A DNA stretch of 64,000 nucleotides, taken from Sphingomonadales bacterium. GTDB lineage: Bacteria > Pseudomonadota > Alphaproteobacteria > Sphingomonadales > Govanellaceae. The notes beneath the pieces are model-generated. The model was not told the DNA's origin. It saw only the letters and a program-made list of their open reading frames with translations, and made no database searches. The stretch spans positions 34,566 through 98,565 of the forward strand of contig JACFMS010000012.1 in assembly GCA_019455285.1 (NCBI GenBank), written 5' to 3'. A program made the translations under genes and the position numbers. This document shows positions 7,813 to 17,069 of this stretch, in pieces (position 1 is the stretch's first letter; each line of letters starts with the position of its first letter).

Positions 7813-9618
7813 CTATCCTTGCGCTTCCAGCTCGTCAATCAGCGCGGCGATGACATCAAGACCGCGCTGCCAGAAGGCGGGATCGGCGGCGTCAAGCCCG
7901 AAGGGGGCAAGCAGTTCGCGGTGGCGTTTCGAGCCGCCGGCGGCGAGAAGCTCCAGATACTTTTCCGCAAAGCCTTCTGGCGCGGCCTCATAAGCGGCAT
8001 AGAGCGAATTGACCAGACAATCGCCGAAAGCATAAGCGTAGACATAGAACGGCGAATGGATGAAGTGCGGGATATAGCACCAGTAAATTTCATAGCCGTC
8101 GTTGAGGCGAATGCCGTTGCCCAGGCTTTCGCCCTGCACCGCCAGCCAGTGGCCGGCGATGTCCTCGGCTGATAGCTCGCCGCCGCGCCGGGCGTCGTGC
8201 AGCCGCCGCTCGAACTCGAAAAAGGCGATCTGACGCACCACGGTGTTGAGCATGTCCTCGATCTTGGAGGCGAGGAGAATGCGCCGCCGCCGGGCGTCGG
8301 GCGCTGCGGCCAAGAGCGCCTTGAAGGTCAGCATCTCGCCGAACACTGACGCGGTTTCAGCCAACGTCAGCGGCGTATCGGCAAGGAGCAGTCCCTGCGG
8401 TGCGGCCAGCACCTGGTGCACACCATGCCCCAATTCATGGGCGAGCGTCATCACGTCCCGCGCCTTGCCCAGGTAATTCATGAACAGATAGGGATGGACG
8501 CTGGGCACCGTGGGATGGGCGAAAGCCCCCGGCGACTTGCCGTCCCGCAGCGGGGCGTCGATCCAGGGATTTTGGAAGAACCGCGCACCGATCTCGGCGA
8601 GCTTGGGCGAGAACTTGCCGTAAGCCGTCAGCACCAGCTCCTTTGCCGCATCCCAGGAAATATGCTCGTCCAGATCTTCCGGCAAGGGCGCGTTGCGATC
8701 CCAAAAATCGAGCTTGTCCTTGCCGAGCCATTTAGCCTTCAAGCGGTAATAGCGGTGGGAGAGACGGGGATAGGCGGATTTGACGGCCGATACCAGGGCG
8801 TCCACCACCTCGGGCTCCACCTGATTGGCGAGATGGCGGGCCGATTCGGGGCGTTCAAAATGCCGCCAGCGATCCTCCACCTCTTTGTCCTTGGCCAGCG
8901 TATTGGTGATCAGGGTGAAGAGCCGCACGTTTTCCTTAAAAGTTTTCGCCAGCGCGTCGGCCGCCGCCCGGCGTTTTGCGCCATCACGGTCGGAAAGGAG
9001 ATGCAGGGTTTCTTCTGCGCCCAATTCCTCCGTCTCGCCGGTTTCAGGATCGGTAACGGCAAAGCGCAAGGCGGCCATGGTTTCGTCAAAGAGCCGCACC
9101 CAGGCGGCGCGGCCGGTCACCGCCTTGTCATGGAGGAGCCTTTCCATGTCCGCCGACAATTGATGGGGCTTTAATTTACGTACGTCTTCGAGCCACGGCC
9201 GGTAGCGGGCAAGCTTGGGGCTTTGCGCCAGGGCCGTTTGCAGCGCAGCTTCGTCAAGGCCATTCAGTTCCAGGGTGAAGAACACCAGCCGGATGGCGAT
9301 GTCGTTGATCTTTTCCATCATGGTCTGATGGAAGCGACCAATCGCAGGGTCGCTCAAGTCGGCAGCGTAAAGGAGCGAGGCGTAACTCATCAGCCGCCCG
9401 AAGCCTTCTTCGATCGACTCATAGGCGGCGACCGCTTCGGCCAAGCCATGGCCGTCAAGTTCAGACAGCTTGCCGGCATATTTTGTCTCGAAGGCTTCGG
9501 CGGCTTGCCGCGCGGCAGCCAAATCAGCTTCGATCTCAGGCGCATCGAGACTGGCGTAAAGGTCGGACAAATCCCATTCCGGCAGCGGGGCGGTATTTGG
9601 GGCGGGGCGATCCAGCAT
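7813..9618 (-). CDS. pepF: oligoendopeptidase F (M3 family zinc peptidase)
   Basis: This 601-residue cytoplasmic metallopeptidase carries the zinc-binding motif HELGH in VMTLAHELGHGVHQVLA. The second glutamate ligand falls in LAETASVFGEM, about 25 residues on, as in the M3B subfamily. PepF enzymes cut peptides of roughly 7 to 17 residues, often in recycling signal-peptide fragments. Length is normal. It is a single gene, convergent with modC, and a 225-base space separates it from the divergent catabolic locus. Confidence 0.95.
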   Translation of the reverse strand: MLDRPAPNTAPLPEWDLSDLYASLDAPEIEADLAAARQAAEAFETKYAGKLSELDGHGLAEAVAAYESIEEGFGRLMSYASLLYAADLSDPAIGRFHQTMMEKINDIAIRLVFFTLELNGLDEAALQTALAQSPKLARYRPWLEDVRKLKPHQLSADMERLLHDKAVTGRAAWVRLFDETMAALRFAVTDPETGETEELGAEETLHLLSDRDGAKRRAAADALAKTFKENVRLFTLITNTLAKDKEVEDRWRHFERPESARHLANQVEPEVVDALVSAVKSAYPRLSHRYYRLKAKWLGKDKLDFWDRNAPLPEDLDEHISWDAAKELVLTAYGKFSPKLAEIGARFFQNPWIDAPLRDGKSPGAFAHPTVPSVHPYLFMNYLGKARDVMTLAHELGHGVHQVLAAPQGLLLADTPLTLAETASVFGEMLTFKALLAAAPDARRRRILLASKIEDMLNTVVRQIAFFEFERRLHDARRGGELSAEDIAGHWLAVQGESLGNGIRLNDGYEIYWCYIPHFIHSPFYVYAYAFGDCLVNSLYAAYEAAPEGFAEKYLELLAAGGSKRHRELLAPFGLDAADPAFWQRGLDVIAALIDELEAQG

Positions 9619-9693
9619 GAACTTGTTACTCCTTGTAGAGGCCCGTGGTAGCGCATTTGGGGTTGCGCGATCAACTCTTGTCCATTTTCTGCG

Positions 9694-9741
9694 CTACCCG
9701 ATATTTAGGGTACCCTACCCACTTTGAATTTTTCTCTACCC
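9694..9741 (+). promoter_or_regulatory. three CTACCC repeats at exact 21-base spacing before the catabolic locus
   Basis: CTACCC occurs at 9694, 9715 and 9736, each start exactly 21 bases from the last, which places all three on the same face of the helix. They lie 100-150 bases upstream of the hydantoinase-family gene. MalT-type activators bind directly repeated sites, and this locus ends with a MalT-like regulator, so these may be its sites. That link is inference. Confidence 0.4.
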
Positions 9742-9768
9742 ACCCGCGCAGGTTCAATCTTCCAATTT

Positions 9769-9782
9769 ATCAATCGGTTGAT
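9769..9782. promoter_or_regulatory. short inverted repeat, possible operator
   Basis: ATCAA and TTGAT flank TCGG in the space between the CTACCC repeats and the first gene of the catabolic locus. The symmetry is perfect but short, so it may be chance. Confidence 0.25.
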
Positions 9783-9843
9783 AGGGCCGTTGTGGCGTAC
9801 CTTAAAAAAATCGCCATCGCTTAATCAAGCGGGAGATGAAGGG

Positions 9844-11421
9844 TTGCGGATTGGCATCGACGTTGGCGGCACCAATACGGACGCGGTCCTGATGGACGGG
9901 CGTCGGGTGGTGGCCTGGGCCAAGCGGCCGACCACTCGGCCGGTGGAAGACGGCATCATCGCCGCCATGACCGCCGTCATCGGCGACAGCAGCGTCGCCA
10001 CGTCTGCGATCCAGGCGGTGATGATCGGCACCACTCATTTCACCAACGCCTTTGTCGAAGGCCGGGGTCTCTTGAAAGTCGGCGTCATTCGCCTGGCGAG
10101 CCCTTCCGGCGAAGCCCTGCCGCCGATGATCGGCTGGCCCAAGGCGCTGCGGCAGGCGGTGGAAGGACAAACCTTCATGCTGCCCGGCGGCTATGAATTC
10201 GACGGCCGGACCATTGCTGAGTTCGACGAAGATCAGGTGCGACAGTCTGCGCGCAAAATTCACCGCGCCGGGCTTGAGGCGGTGGCCATCACGTCGGTCT
10301 TCGCGCCCATCAACGCGGCGATGGAGGAACGGGCGGCGGCTATCGTGCGCGAGGAATGTCCCGGGGCGAAAATTACGCTCTCCAGCAGCATCGGCCGCAT
10401 CGGCCTTTTGGAGCGAGAGAATGCCGCGATCATGAATGCCTCGCTGGCCGCCATGGCCGGCGAAGTGGTGCAATCATTCCGCGACGCCTTGCGTGAAATG
10501 CGCATCAGGGCACCCTTCTATGTCAGTCAGAACGACGGCACGCTGATGTCGGCGAAATATGCCGAGGTGTTGCCGATCTTGACCTTCGGCTCCGGCCCCA
10601 CCAACAGCCTGCGCGGCGCGGCGTTTCTTACCGGCTGTCGTGACGCCATCGTCATTGATGTTGGCGGCACCACCAGCGATGTTGGCGTGCTCATCAACGG
10701 CTTTCCGCGCGAATCCACGGCCTCGGTCGATATTGGCGGCGTGCGCACTAATTTCCGCATGCCCGATGTGCTGGCGATCGGCCTTGGCGGCGGCACAAGG
10801 GTGCATCTGGATCCATCGCTCTATAGCGCCGATGTCCTCAGTGATGACGACTTTTCCATCGGCCCGGACTCTATGGGCTATCGGCTGCTCAGCGATTCTT
10901 ATCTCTTCGGCGGCGGTACGCTGACCATGAGCGATGTCGCGGTTGCGGCCGGGTTGGCGACGTTCGGCGATCCATCGCGGGTGCCGGCGCTCAGTGATGC
11001 GGTCAAGGCGGCGGTCATGGGCCGCGCTCGTCGGATGATCGAGGACGGGATCGACAGAATGAAAACGGCGGCCGGCGACGTACCAGTGGTGGTGGTTGGG
11101 GGAGGGGGGTTCCTCCTTCATGAGAAGCCGCGCGGGGCGAGCGAACTGTCGCAGCCGGAACATGCCTCGGTGGCGAACGCCATTGGCGCTGCCATCGGCC
11201 AGGTGAGCGGCGAGCTTGACCGGGTGATCAGTTATGCCGGCGGCGTCCGGGAACGGGCGCTCAATGACATTCGCGCCCTGGTAATGGAACTGGCCGTTGC
11301 GGCGGGGGCGTCGCCGGCAACCGTTGAAGTCATCGATGTGGAAGAAGTGGCGCTCAACTATTTGCCCGGACAGTCAGTTCGGGTACGCGCCCGAGCGGTG
11401 GGGGACCTAAAATTCTCGTGA
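9844..11421 (+). CDS. hydantoinase/oxoprolinase family protein (HyuA-type, ATPase fold)
   Basis: The protein has two phosphate-binding motifs of the actin/Hsp70-like fold used by HyuA and 5-oxoprolinases: IGIDVGGTNTDAV near the start and VIDVGGTTSDVGVL near residue 275. These enzymes hydrolyse cyclic amides in an ATP-dependent way. No HyuB partner is present; a DUF917 gene follows instead, a pairing seen for this shorter subfamily. The TTG at 9844 is chosen because it follows GGGAGATGAAGGG and puts the first motif at residue 3, giving 525 residues. The frame is open to a TTG at 9724, but that extra stretch does not look conserved. Substrate is unknown. Confidence 0.85.
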   Translation: MRIGIDVGGTNTDAVLMDGRRVVAWAKRPTTRPVEDGIIAAMTAVIGDSSVATSAIQAVMIGTTHFTNAFVEGRGLLKVGVIRLASPSGEALPPMIGWPKALRQAVEGQTFMLPGGYEFDGRTIAEFDEDQVRQSARKIHRAGLEAVAITSVFAPINAAMEERAAAIVREECPGAKITLSSSIGRIGLLERENAAIMNASLAAMAGEVVQSFRDALREMRIRAPFYVSQNDGTLMSAKYAEVLPILTFGSGPTNSLRGAAFLTGCRDAIVIDVGGTTSDVGVLINGFPRESTASVDIGGVRTNFRMPDVLAIGLGGGTRVHLDPSLYSADVLSDDDFSIGPDSMGYRLLSDSYLFGGGTLTMSDVAVAAGLATFGDPSRVPALSDAVKAAVMGRARRMIEDGIDRMKTAAGDVPVVVVGGGGFLLHEKPRGASELSQPEHASVANAIGAAIGQVSGELDRVISYAGGVRERALNDIRALVMELAVAAGASPATVEVIDVEEVALNYLPGQSVRVRARAVGDLKFS

Positions 11422-12578
11422 TGGTGAAAAGGGACGGGATGCAAGAAAACCACGGCTATAGGGCCGAGGCCGAGGCAGTGCGCTACCTCACTCTGGAGGA
11501 CGTTCGCGATATGGCGCTGGGCACAGCGTTTCTCGGATCGGGCGGCGGCGGCGCGCCGGTCAGCGCGCTTCTGCAACTGGAGGCGGCGCTGGCCAGTGGG
11601 CGCCAAATCAAACTTATTGATCTGGCGGCGGTGCCGGACGATGCGCTCATCGCGCCTTGCGGCTGGATGGGGGCGCCAACGGTGTCGGAGGAAAAACTGC
11701 CCAACGGTCGTGAGGCGATCCGCGGCCTGGAGAAGCTTGAGGAGATCAAAGGACAACGGGTGTTCGCGGTGTTTCCGGTGGAGATTGGCGGCAGCAACGG
11801 CCTGTCGCCGCTGCTGATCGCTGCCGAGCGCGGCATTCCGGTGGTCGATTGCGACGGCATGGGACGGGCGTTCCCAGAGTCGCAAATGGTGGTGTTCAAT
11901 GTTTACGGCTGTTCCGCCAACCCAGTCATCGTCACCGACGAGAAGGGCAACGTGATCGTGCTTGAGGCGGTGACCAACGCCGAGGAGGAGCGCATCACTC
12001 GCGTTCTCTCCATCGCTATGGGCGGCTCATGCCATGTCATCGACTATAGCGGCAGTGGCTATCAGATGAAGCAGCACGCGGTGCGCGGCACCATCTCGCT
12101 GGCGATCGCCGTCGGGCGGGCGGTGCGACTGGCGCGCAGCGCTGGGCGTGATCCTTTTGCGGCGCTCATCTCCTGTCTTCGTTCGTCTAGTTATTACAGT
12201 CATGGCGGCGTGTTGTTTGACGGCAAGATCGTCGATCTGGACCGCAATACAGAAGGCGGTTTTGCCGTCGGTCGGGCGGTTCTTGAAGGCTTTGGTTCCA
12301 CCGAGCGCATGGTGGTGGAATTCCAGAACGAAAACCTGGTGGCCCGGCGCAATGGCACAACCGTCGCCACGGTGCCGGATATCTTGACATTTTTCGACCG
12401 CGAAACCGCGGAACCGATTACCACCGAACGCTTGCGCTATGGTCAGCGCTTGAAGCTGGTTGGACTGAGCGTGCCGCCGCTGCTGCGCACGGCGCAGGCG
12501 CTGGCGGTGTTTGGTCCGCAGGCGTTCGGAATTGCGGAACAGTACCAGCCCATTGAGGAGATCAATGGTTGGCTGTAG
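11421..12578 (+). CDS. DUF917 domain-containing protein
   Basis: This 385-residue protein matches the DUF917 family: a glycine-rich start (MALGTAFLGSGGGGAPVSAL), then IAPCGWMGAPTVSEEKLPNG, EIGGSNGLSPLLIAAERGIPVVDCDGMGRAFPE and a C-terminal domain after about residue 170. DUF917 proteins are regularly encoded beside short HyuA-like proteins and are thought to act with them, but no reaction is proven. The start overlaps the stop of the preceding gene; GTG at 11418 and ATG at 11421 are both possible. It ends 63 bases before the TonB-receptor ATG. Confidence 0.88.
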   Translation: MVKRDGMQENHGYRAEAEAVRYLTLEDVRDMALGTAFLGSGGGGAPVSALLQLEAALASGRQIKLIDLAAVPDDALIAPCGWMGAPTVSEEKLPNGREAIRGLEKLEEIKGQRVFAVFPVEIGGSNGLSPLLIAAERGIPVVDCDGMGRAFPESQMVVFNVYGCSANPVIVTDEKGNVIVLEAVTNAEEERITRVLSIAMGGSCHVIDYSGSGYQMKQHAVRGTISLAIAVGRAVRLARSAGRDPFAALISCLRSSSYYSHGGVLFDGKIVDLDRNTEGGFAVGRAVLEGFGSTERMVVEFQNENLVARRNGTTVATVPDILTFFDRETAEPITTERLRYGQRLKLVGLSVPPLLRTAQALAVFGPQAFGIAEQYQPIEEINGWL

Positions 12579-12641
12579 AGAGCCTCATTAGTGAGGGGAA
12601 GCTTGATCGGGCATATGCCCAGGATAACGAGGAGGACTATC

Positions 12642-14813
12642 ATGGTGGGGAAATTTTACTATTTGGCGGCATATACTGCGCTGGCAGTGCTGCCTTCTGT
12701 GACGATGGCGGCAGTAGCGGACAATATGGTTTCGTTGGATGAAGTTATTGTTACGGTGCGCAAGATTGAGGAAAATCTGCAAAAAGCACCAGTATCGGTG
12801 ACAGCGGTGACCAGCAAAATGATCGATAATATGTCGATCAATAATCTTAGTCAGCTTGATCACATTGCGCCCAACCTGCAGTACAGCCCGGGGTTTTCAG
12901 GCAGTTCCAACGGAGCTAACTTCTATATCCGCGGGATCGGGCAGTCTGACTTTGTCGCTACTGCTGACCCCGGCGTGTCGCTTTATCTGGATGGCATTTA
13001 TATCGGACGTACCATGGGCGCGTCTTTGGACGCGGCGGATATCGAGCGGGTTGAAGTCTTGAAAGGCCCGCAGGGCACGCTGTTCGGCAAAAATACTATC
13101 GGCGGCGCCATCAACGTGGTGACCAAGCGGCCAGCCAAGGAAGCTGGCGGTTATGTGGAGGGCACCATCGGTAATTATCAGCGCATGGATGCGCGTTTCT
13201 CTGCTAATGCTCCCTTGTCCGATACGCTGTTCGCCAAAATCTCAGGCGTCACGCGCAACAATGACGGGTTCGCCAAGCGCGTGCTCGATGGTGTTCGCGT
13301 CGGCGATGACAATGATGTCGGCGGACGGATTCAATTGTTGTGGGATCCGGGCGAGAATGTGGATGTAATGTTGACCGTTGACGGCACCCATCGCCGGGCG
13401 CATATCGCGGCCCATAGCGCAACCCATGTGGTGGCGAGCGGCGGGGGTAATTATTTTACCTTGCTTACCGGCTTGGATGTGCTTGATTTCCCCGCATCTT
13501 CAGATCCACAGAAGATTAACACCACCAGCGTACGGCCAACGGATAACCTTGACGTTTTGGGCGTATCAGCGGAAATCAACTGGGATCTTGGCGGTGTTCG
13601 GTTGAAGTCTATTACCGCATACCGCGAAATGGACAATCAGTCGGGGGCGGATTTTGATGGCACTCTGGCCTTTTACAATGACCAGGAAGTCGATCAACGG
13701 CAGAATCAGTTCACACAGGAACTCCAGCTATCGGGCAACTCTGAAAATCTGAAGTGGATTGTTGGCGCTTATTATCTGAAGGAGAACGTCGATCAGAATA
13801 TAGCCAACTACTACTATGCCTACTATGGCGCGCCTTTTAATCTGCCTTATGGCACTGCACGCACTACCGTCCTTGAACTCGATACCGAAAACATCGCCGT
13901 CTTTGGACAGGCTACATATAACGTAACGGAGCAGTTCAGCCTGACCGCTGGGGCGCGATGGACTCACGAAAAGAAGGAGGCCGCCATCGTTGCGCCGTTC
14001 CAGATTCCTGGAGATGCTAGTTGGAACAATTTTTCACCAAGATTTGGGGTTGAGTTTCAGGCCACGGATGATGTGATGCTGTATGCCTCGGCGACACGCG
14101 GCTTCAAAAGTGGCAGTTTCAATGGCCGTCCTGACTCGGCCTCGCAGTTCAATGCCTATGAGCCGGAAAAGGTCTGGTCCTTTGAAGCTGGTGTGAAATC
14201 GCAATGGTTGGACAACAGATTGCGCCTTAATGCGGCGGCATTCTTGACAAAGTATAAAGATATTCAAATGCTAACCGGTGCGGTAGACAATGAAGGGAAC
14301 TTCTACTTCCCAGTGAACAATGCTGGCGACGTTGATCTAAAAGGCTTTGAAATCGAATTCCAGGCGCGACCCGCCGACCCGCTCACGTTATATGGCAGCC
14401 TAGGCTATACTGATGAGGAATGGACGGAAATCGCGCCGATTGCCTTTGTTACCGAATCTACAAGGCTGCCGTCGCTATCGCATTGGAATGCCAATATTGG
14501 TGCGCAATACGAAATGGCGCTGGCGAATTTTGGCTCGCTGATCCTCGGCGGTGACTACAGTTACCGCTCAAGCTACTTCCAGACCACCATCAATTCGGCA
14601 TTTGAGAAGGAAGACGGCTACTCGATGGTCAATGCCTACCTTATCATCGAGCCGGAAAGCAAGAAGTGGCAATTGAAGTTCTGGGGGAAGAACCTGACGG
14701 ATTCCGAGTATATAGCTTGGGCGCAGGACCTCATCGCCATCGGCGATTCGCACACTTCAGTCTGGTTCGGGCGGCCACGCGAGTACGGGGCGACATTCCG
14801 CGTGAATTTCTAG
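12642..14813 (+). CDS. TonB-dependent outer-membrane receptor
   Basis: The 723-residue product has a signal peptide (YLAAYTALAVLPSVTMAA), a plug domain (KAPVSVTAVTSKMIDN, then YIRGIGQSDF, then VEVLKGPQGTLFGKNTIGG) and a C-terminal barrel ending in phenylalanine (YGATFRVNF). It would import a ligand across the outer membrane using TonB energy. The ATG at 12642 is preceded by GGAGG at six bases, so it is preferred over GTG 12591 and ATG 12615. Base composition is visibly less GC-rich than the flanking genes, which may reflect transfer. Its place between hydrolase-family genes and a permease suggests it takes up the locus substrate rather than iron. Confidence 0.95.
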   Translation: MVGKFYYLAAYTALAVLPSVTMAAVADNMVSLDEVIVTVRKIEENLQKAPVSVTAVTSKMIDNMSINNLSQLDHIAPNLQYSPGFSGSSNGANFYIRGIGQSDFVATADPGVSLYLDGIYIGRTMGASLDAADIERVEVLKGPQGTLFGKNTIGGAINVVTKRPAKEAGGYVEGTIGNYQRMDARFSANAPLSDTLFAKISGVTRNNDGFAKRVLDGVRVGDDNDVGGRIQLLWDPGENVDVMLTVDGTHRRAHIAAHSATHVVASGGGNYFTLLTGLDVLDFPASSDPQKINTTSVRPTDNLDVLGVSAEINWDLGGVRLKSITAYREMDNQSGADFDGTLAFYNDQEVDQRQNQFTQELQLSGNSENLKWIVGAYYLKENVDQNIANYYYAYYGAPFNLPYGTARTTVLELDTENIAVFGQATYNVTEQFSLTAGARWTHEKKEAAIVAPFQIPGDASWNNFSPRFGVEFQATDDVMLYASATRGFKSGSFNGRPDSASQFNAYEPEKVWSFEAGVKSQWLDNRLRLNAAAFLTKYKDIQMLTGAVDNEGNFYFPVNNAGDVDLKGFEIEFQARPADPLTLYGSLGYTDEEWTEIAPIAFVTESTRLPSLSHWNANIGAQYEMALANFGSLILGGDYSYRSSYFQTTINSAFEKEDGYSMVNAYLIIEPESKKWQLKFWGKNLTDSEYIAWAQDLIAIGDSHTSVWFGRPREYGATFRVNF

Positions 14814-14832
14814 GAAGCACGTGTTCGACTTG

Positions 14833-14875
14833 CGAGTAGGATAGGGAACTTTTTCCCTATCCTACTCGAATTTTT
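14833..14875 (+). terminator. intrinsic terminator after the TonB receptor
   Basis: A perfect 16-base-pair stem (left arm from 14833, right arm ending at 14868) has a four-base CTTT loop and is followed, after two As, by five Ts. It lies 20 bases after the receptor stop and separates the first three genes of the locus from the permease unit. Confidence 0.85.
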
Positions 14876-14925
14876 CTCTAGTGATGGACGCGGCTTCCGA
14901 GGGATAATCGGGCCAAGGTGACGGT

Positions 14926-16227
14926 ATGGAAAAGCTTGAAGCTTTGGTTGAGGATTTCTCCACCGCGCCGGTGCCTGACCAGGCGACGGTCAGCGGCACC
15001 CGGGTGGCGCTGATCATCATCGGCATCAGCATCGCCTTGCCGGGTTTTTTGATGGGGGCGCAGATCGGCACCGCCCTTGGCCTGGAAAAGGCTGGCATTG
15101 CCTTTGCCGCCGGCGGGCTTATTCTGGCATTTGTCGCCAGCCTGACCGCCCTGGTGGGGGCTGAAGCCAGGCTTAGCACCTACATGGTGGTGCAATTCGC
15201 CTTCGGCGTTGCTGGGGCGAGGTTGGTCAACACCGTATTCGCTGTTACCATGTTTGGCTGGTTTGGCGTCAATGCCGCTTTGTTCGGCGACGCCATGGTG
15301 GCGACCATGCGCGAGCTTTATCATATGTCAGGGGGCTGGCAGCTTTACGTCGCCATTGGCAGCATGCTGATGGTGCTGACCACCATTTTTGGATTTAAGG
15401 CGCTGGATCGTCTGTCGCTGCTGGCGGTGCCGCTGCTGGTCATCATTCTGGTCGTCATCATGAGTGTGGCGATCATGCAGGCGACCCCCGAGGTTTTGTT
15501 TGGCGAGCCGCCTCAAACCATGAGTCTGGGGCTGGCGATCTCGGCTGTGGCCGGCGGCAGCATGGTGGGCGCGGCCTCCATCCCTGACCTCACGCGCTAC
15601 ATCTCCTCACGAAAAAGCGCGGTGGGCAGCATGTTCGTCTCCTATGGGATTGGCGCTCCAGTGATTTTATTGTCGGCAGCGATTCCGAGCCTGGTCACCG
15701 GCGAGGCCGATTTGATGAAGATATTTCTCGGCCTTGGCCTTGGCTTGCCAGCATTATTCGTGCTCATCTTTTCTACCTGGACGTCGAATGCCGCCAATCT
15801 CTATAGCTCGGGGCTGAGTTTGGCGGCGACGTTCCGGCTGATCAAACCATGGAAATTGACGCTGATCGCCGGCGTGCTGGGCACGGGGGTGGCGCTTTCC
15901 GGCATCATCGAGGTGTTCATTCCCTTCCTCATTACGCTTGGTGTGTTCATGCCTCCCGTGGCTGCCATTTATGTCACTGATTTCTATCTCATCGCCCGGC
16001 GGCGGTATGATGTGGAAATTCTTGCCAAGGGGCCACCCATTCGCTGGTCGGCTTTTGCGGCCTGGGGAATGGGTTCTGTCACGGGGCTTGTCACCGCCAA
16101 CACTTCCTTGACGTTGACGACTATTCCGTCGGTCGATTCATTTATGGCGGCTGGGCTGTGTTATGTTGCCTTGATGCGCTGCGCTGTCAAATTCGGCAAG
16201 CCGCTGCCGGAATACCAAGGGAACTGA
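14926..16227 (+). CDS. NCS1-family cytosine/purine-type permease
   Basis: This 433-residue inner-membrane protein has about twelve hydrophobic segments and matches the cytosine permease (CodB-like) branch of the nucleobase:cation symporter-1 family. It shows FLMGAQIG in the first helix, GWFGVNAALFGDAM, the SAVAGGSMVGAASIPDLTRY segment and TWTSNAANLYSSGLSL. Known members carry cytosine, purines, allantoin or hydantoins with Na+ or H+. With the neighbouring hydantoinase and racemase families, a hydantoin-like or other N-heterocyclic substrate is plausible. The racemase-family gene begins two bases after its stop. Confidence 0.9.
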   Translation: MEKLEALVEDFSTAPVPDQATVSGTRVALIIIGISIALPGFLMGAQIGTALGLEKAGIAFAAGGLILAFVASLTALVGAEARLSTYMVVQFAFGVAGARLVNTVFAVTMFGWFGVNAALFGDAMVATMRELYHMSGGWQLYVAIGSMLMVLTTIFGFKALDRLSLLAVPLLVIILVVIMSVAIMQATPEVLFGEPPQTMSLGLAISAVAGGSMVGAASIPDLTRYISSRKSAVGSMFVSYGIGAPVILLSAAIPSLVTGEADLMKIFLGLGLGLPALFVLIFSTWTSNAANLYSSGLSLAATFRLIKPWKLTLIAGVLGTGVALSGIIEVFIPFLITLGVFMPPVAAIYVTDFYLIARRRYDVEILAKGPPIRWSAFAAWGMGSVTGLVTANTSLTLTTIPSVDSFMAAGLCYVALMRCAVKFGKPLPEYQGN

Positions 16228-16229
16228 GG

Positions 16230-17006
16230 ATGCTGAAAATATATACTATCGCGCCGGTGATCGCATCGCCGCACATCTCGGAAGACAGCTATCAGGCGTT
16301 TCTTGACCGGCAATTTGCCGACCTGGCCGGGGTGCAAGTGATCGGCCGGCTGTTGGATAGCGGGCCGAGCTCGGTGGAAAACGAAATGGATGACGCTCTT
16401 GCGGTTCCCGGCGTCTTGCGGGCCGGCCTGAAGGCGCGGCAGGAAGGCGCAGACGGCATTCTTATTGATTGCATGCTCGATCCCGGCCTGAAGACCTTGC
16501 GCGCCGCCCTTGATATTCCGGTCATGGGCGCGGCAGAGATCGGGTTTCGCCTGGCGGCGACCTTGGGCAACAAGTTTGGCATTATCGATGTTTGCGACGA
16601 TACCGGACCGATGGTGGGGGCGCAGGTGCGCGCGATGGGGCTGGGCGAGCAATTTGCCGGCGTGCGCGGCACCGGGCTTGCCGTGGAAGCGGTGGAGAAA
16701 GATGAAGCATTGACCATGGCGCGGCTGGTGGAGGCGGCGTCGCGGGCGGTCAGAGAGGACGGCGCCGATATCCTGGTTTTTGGCTGCACCGAATTTTCAC
16801 GCTATACGGACAAGCTGCGAAAACGCCTGTTGAACGACAAGATTGACGTGCCGGTGATCAACCCCACCGCGTTGGCCGTCGGGACCCTGGCGGCGGTGGT
16901 GCGCGCCGGCGTTATCCACAGCAAGCGCGTCTACCCCACCCCCCGGGAAAGGAAAGCGCTGCGCGGCTATGATTTGCCGCAATTTTATGATGTTTTAAAG
17001 GGCTGA
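16230..17006 (+). CDS. Asp/Glu/hydantoin racemase family protein
   Basis: The 258-residue protein has the two catalytic cysteines expected of the family, C81 in LIDCMLDPG and C186 in LVFGCTEFSRY. The N-terminus (MLKIYTIAPVIASPH) resembles hydantoin racemases (HyuE). Such enzymes invert an alpha carbon without a cofactor, and some relatives act as hydrolases or decarboxylases. The ATG at 16230 follows the permease stop by two bases, so both are surely cotranscribed; an open frame continues upstream inside the permease gene but is not the start. Exact substrate is unknown. Confidence 0.87.
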   Translation: MLKIYTIAPVIASPHISEDSYQAFLDRQFADLAGVQVIGRLLDSGPSSVENEMDDALAVPGVLRAGLKARQEGADGILIDCMLDPGLKTLRAALDIPVMGAAEIGFRLAATLGNKFGIIDVCDDTGPMVGAQVRAMGLGEQFAGVRGTGLAVEAVEKDEALTMARLVEAASRAVREDGADILVFGCTEFSRYTDKLRKRLLNDKIDVPVINPTALAVGTLAAVVRAGVIHSKRVYPTPRERKALRGYDLPQFYDVLKG

Positions 17007-17069
17007 GACCGCAGGCCGTACGACCTGGTTGGGTATAGAATAGTGTAATAATGCACAGGATTTTGTAGC

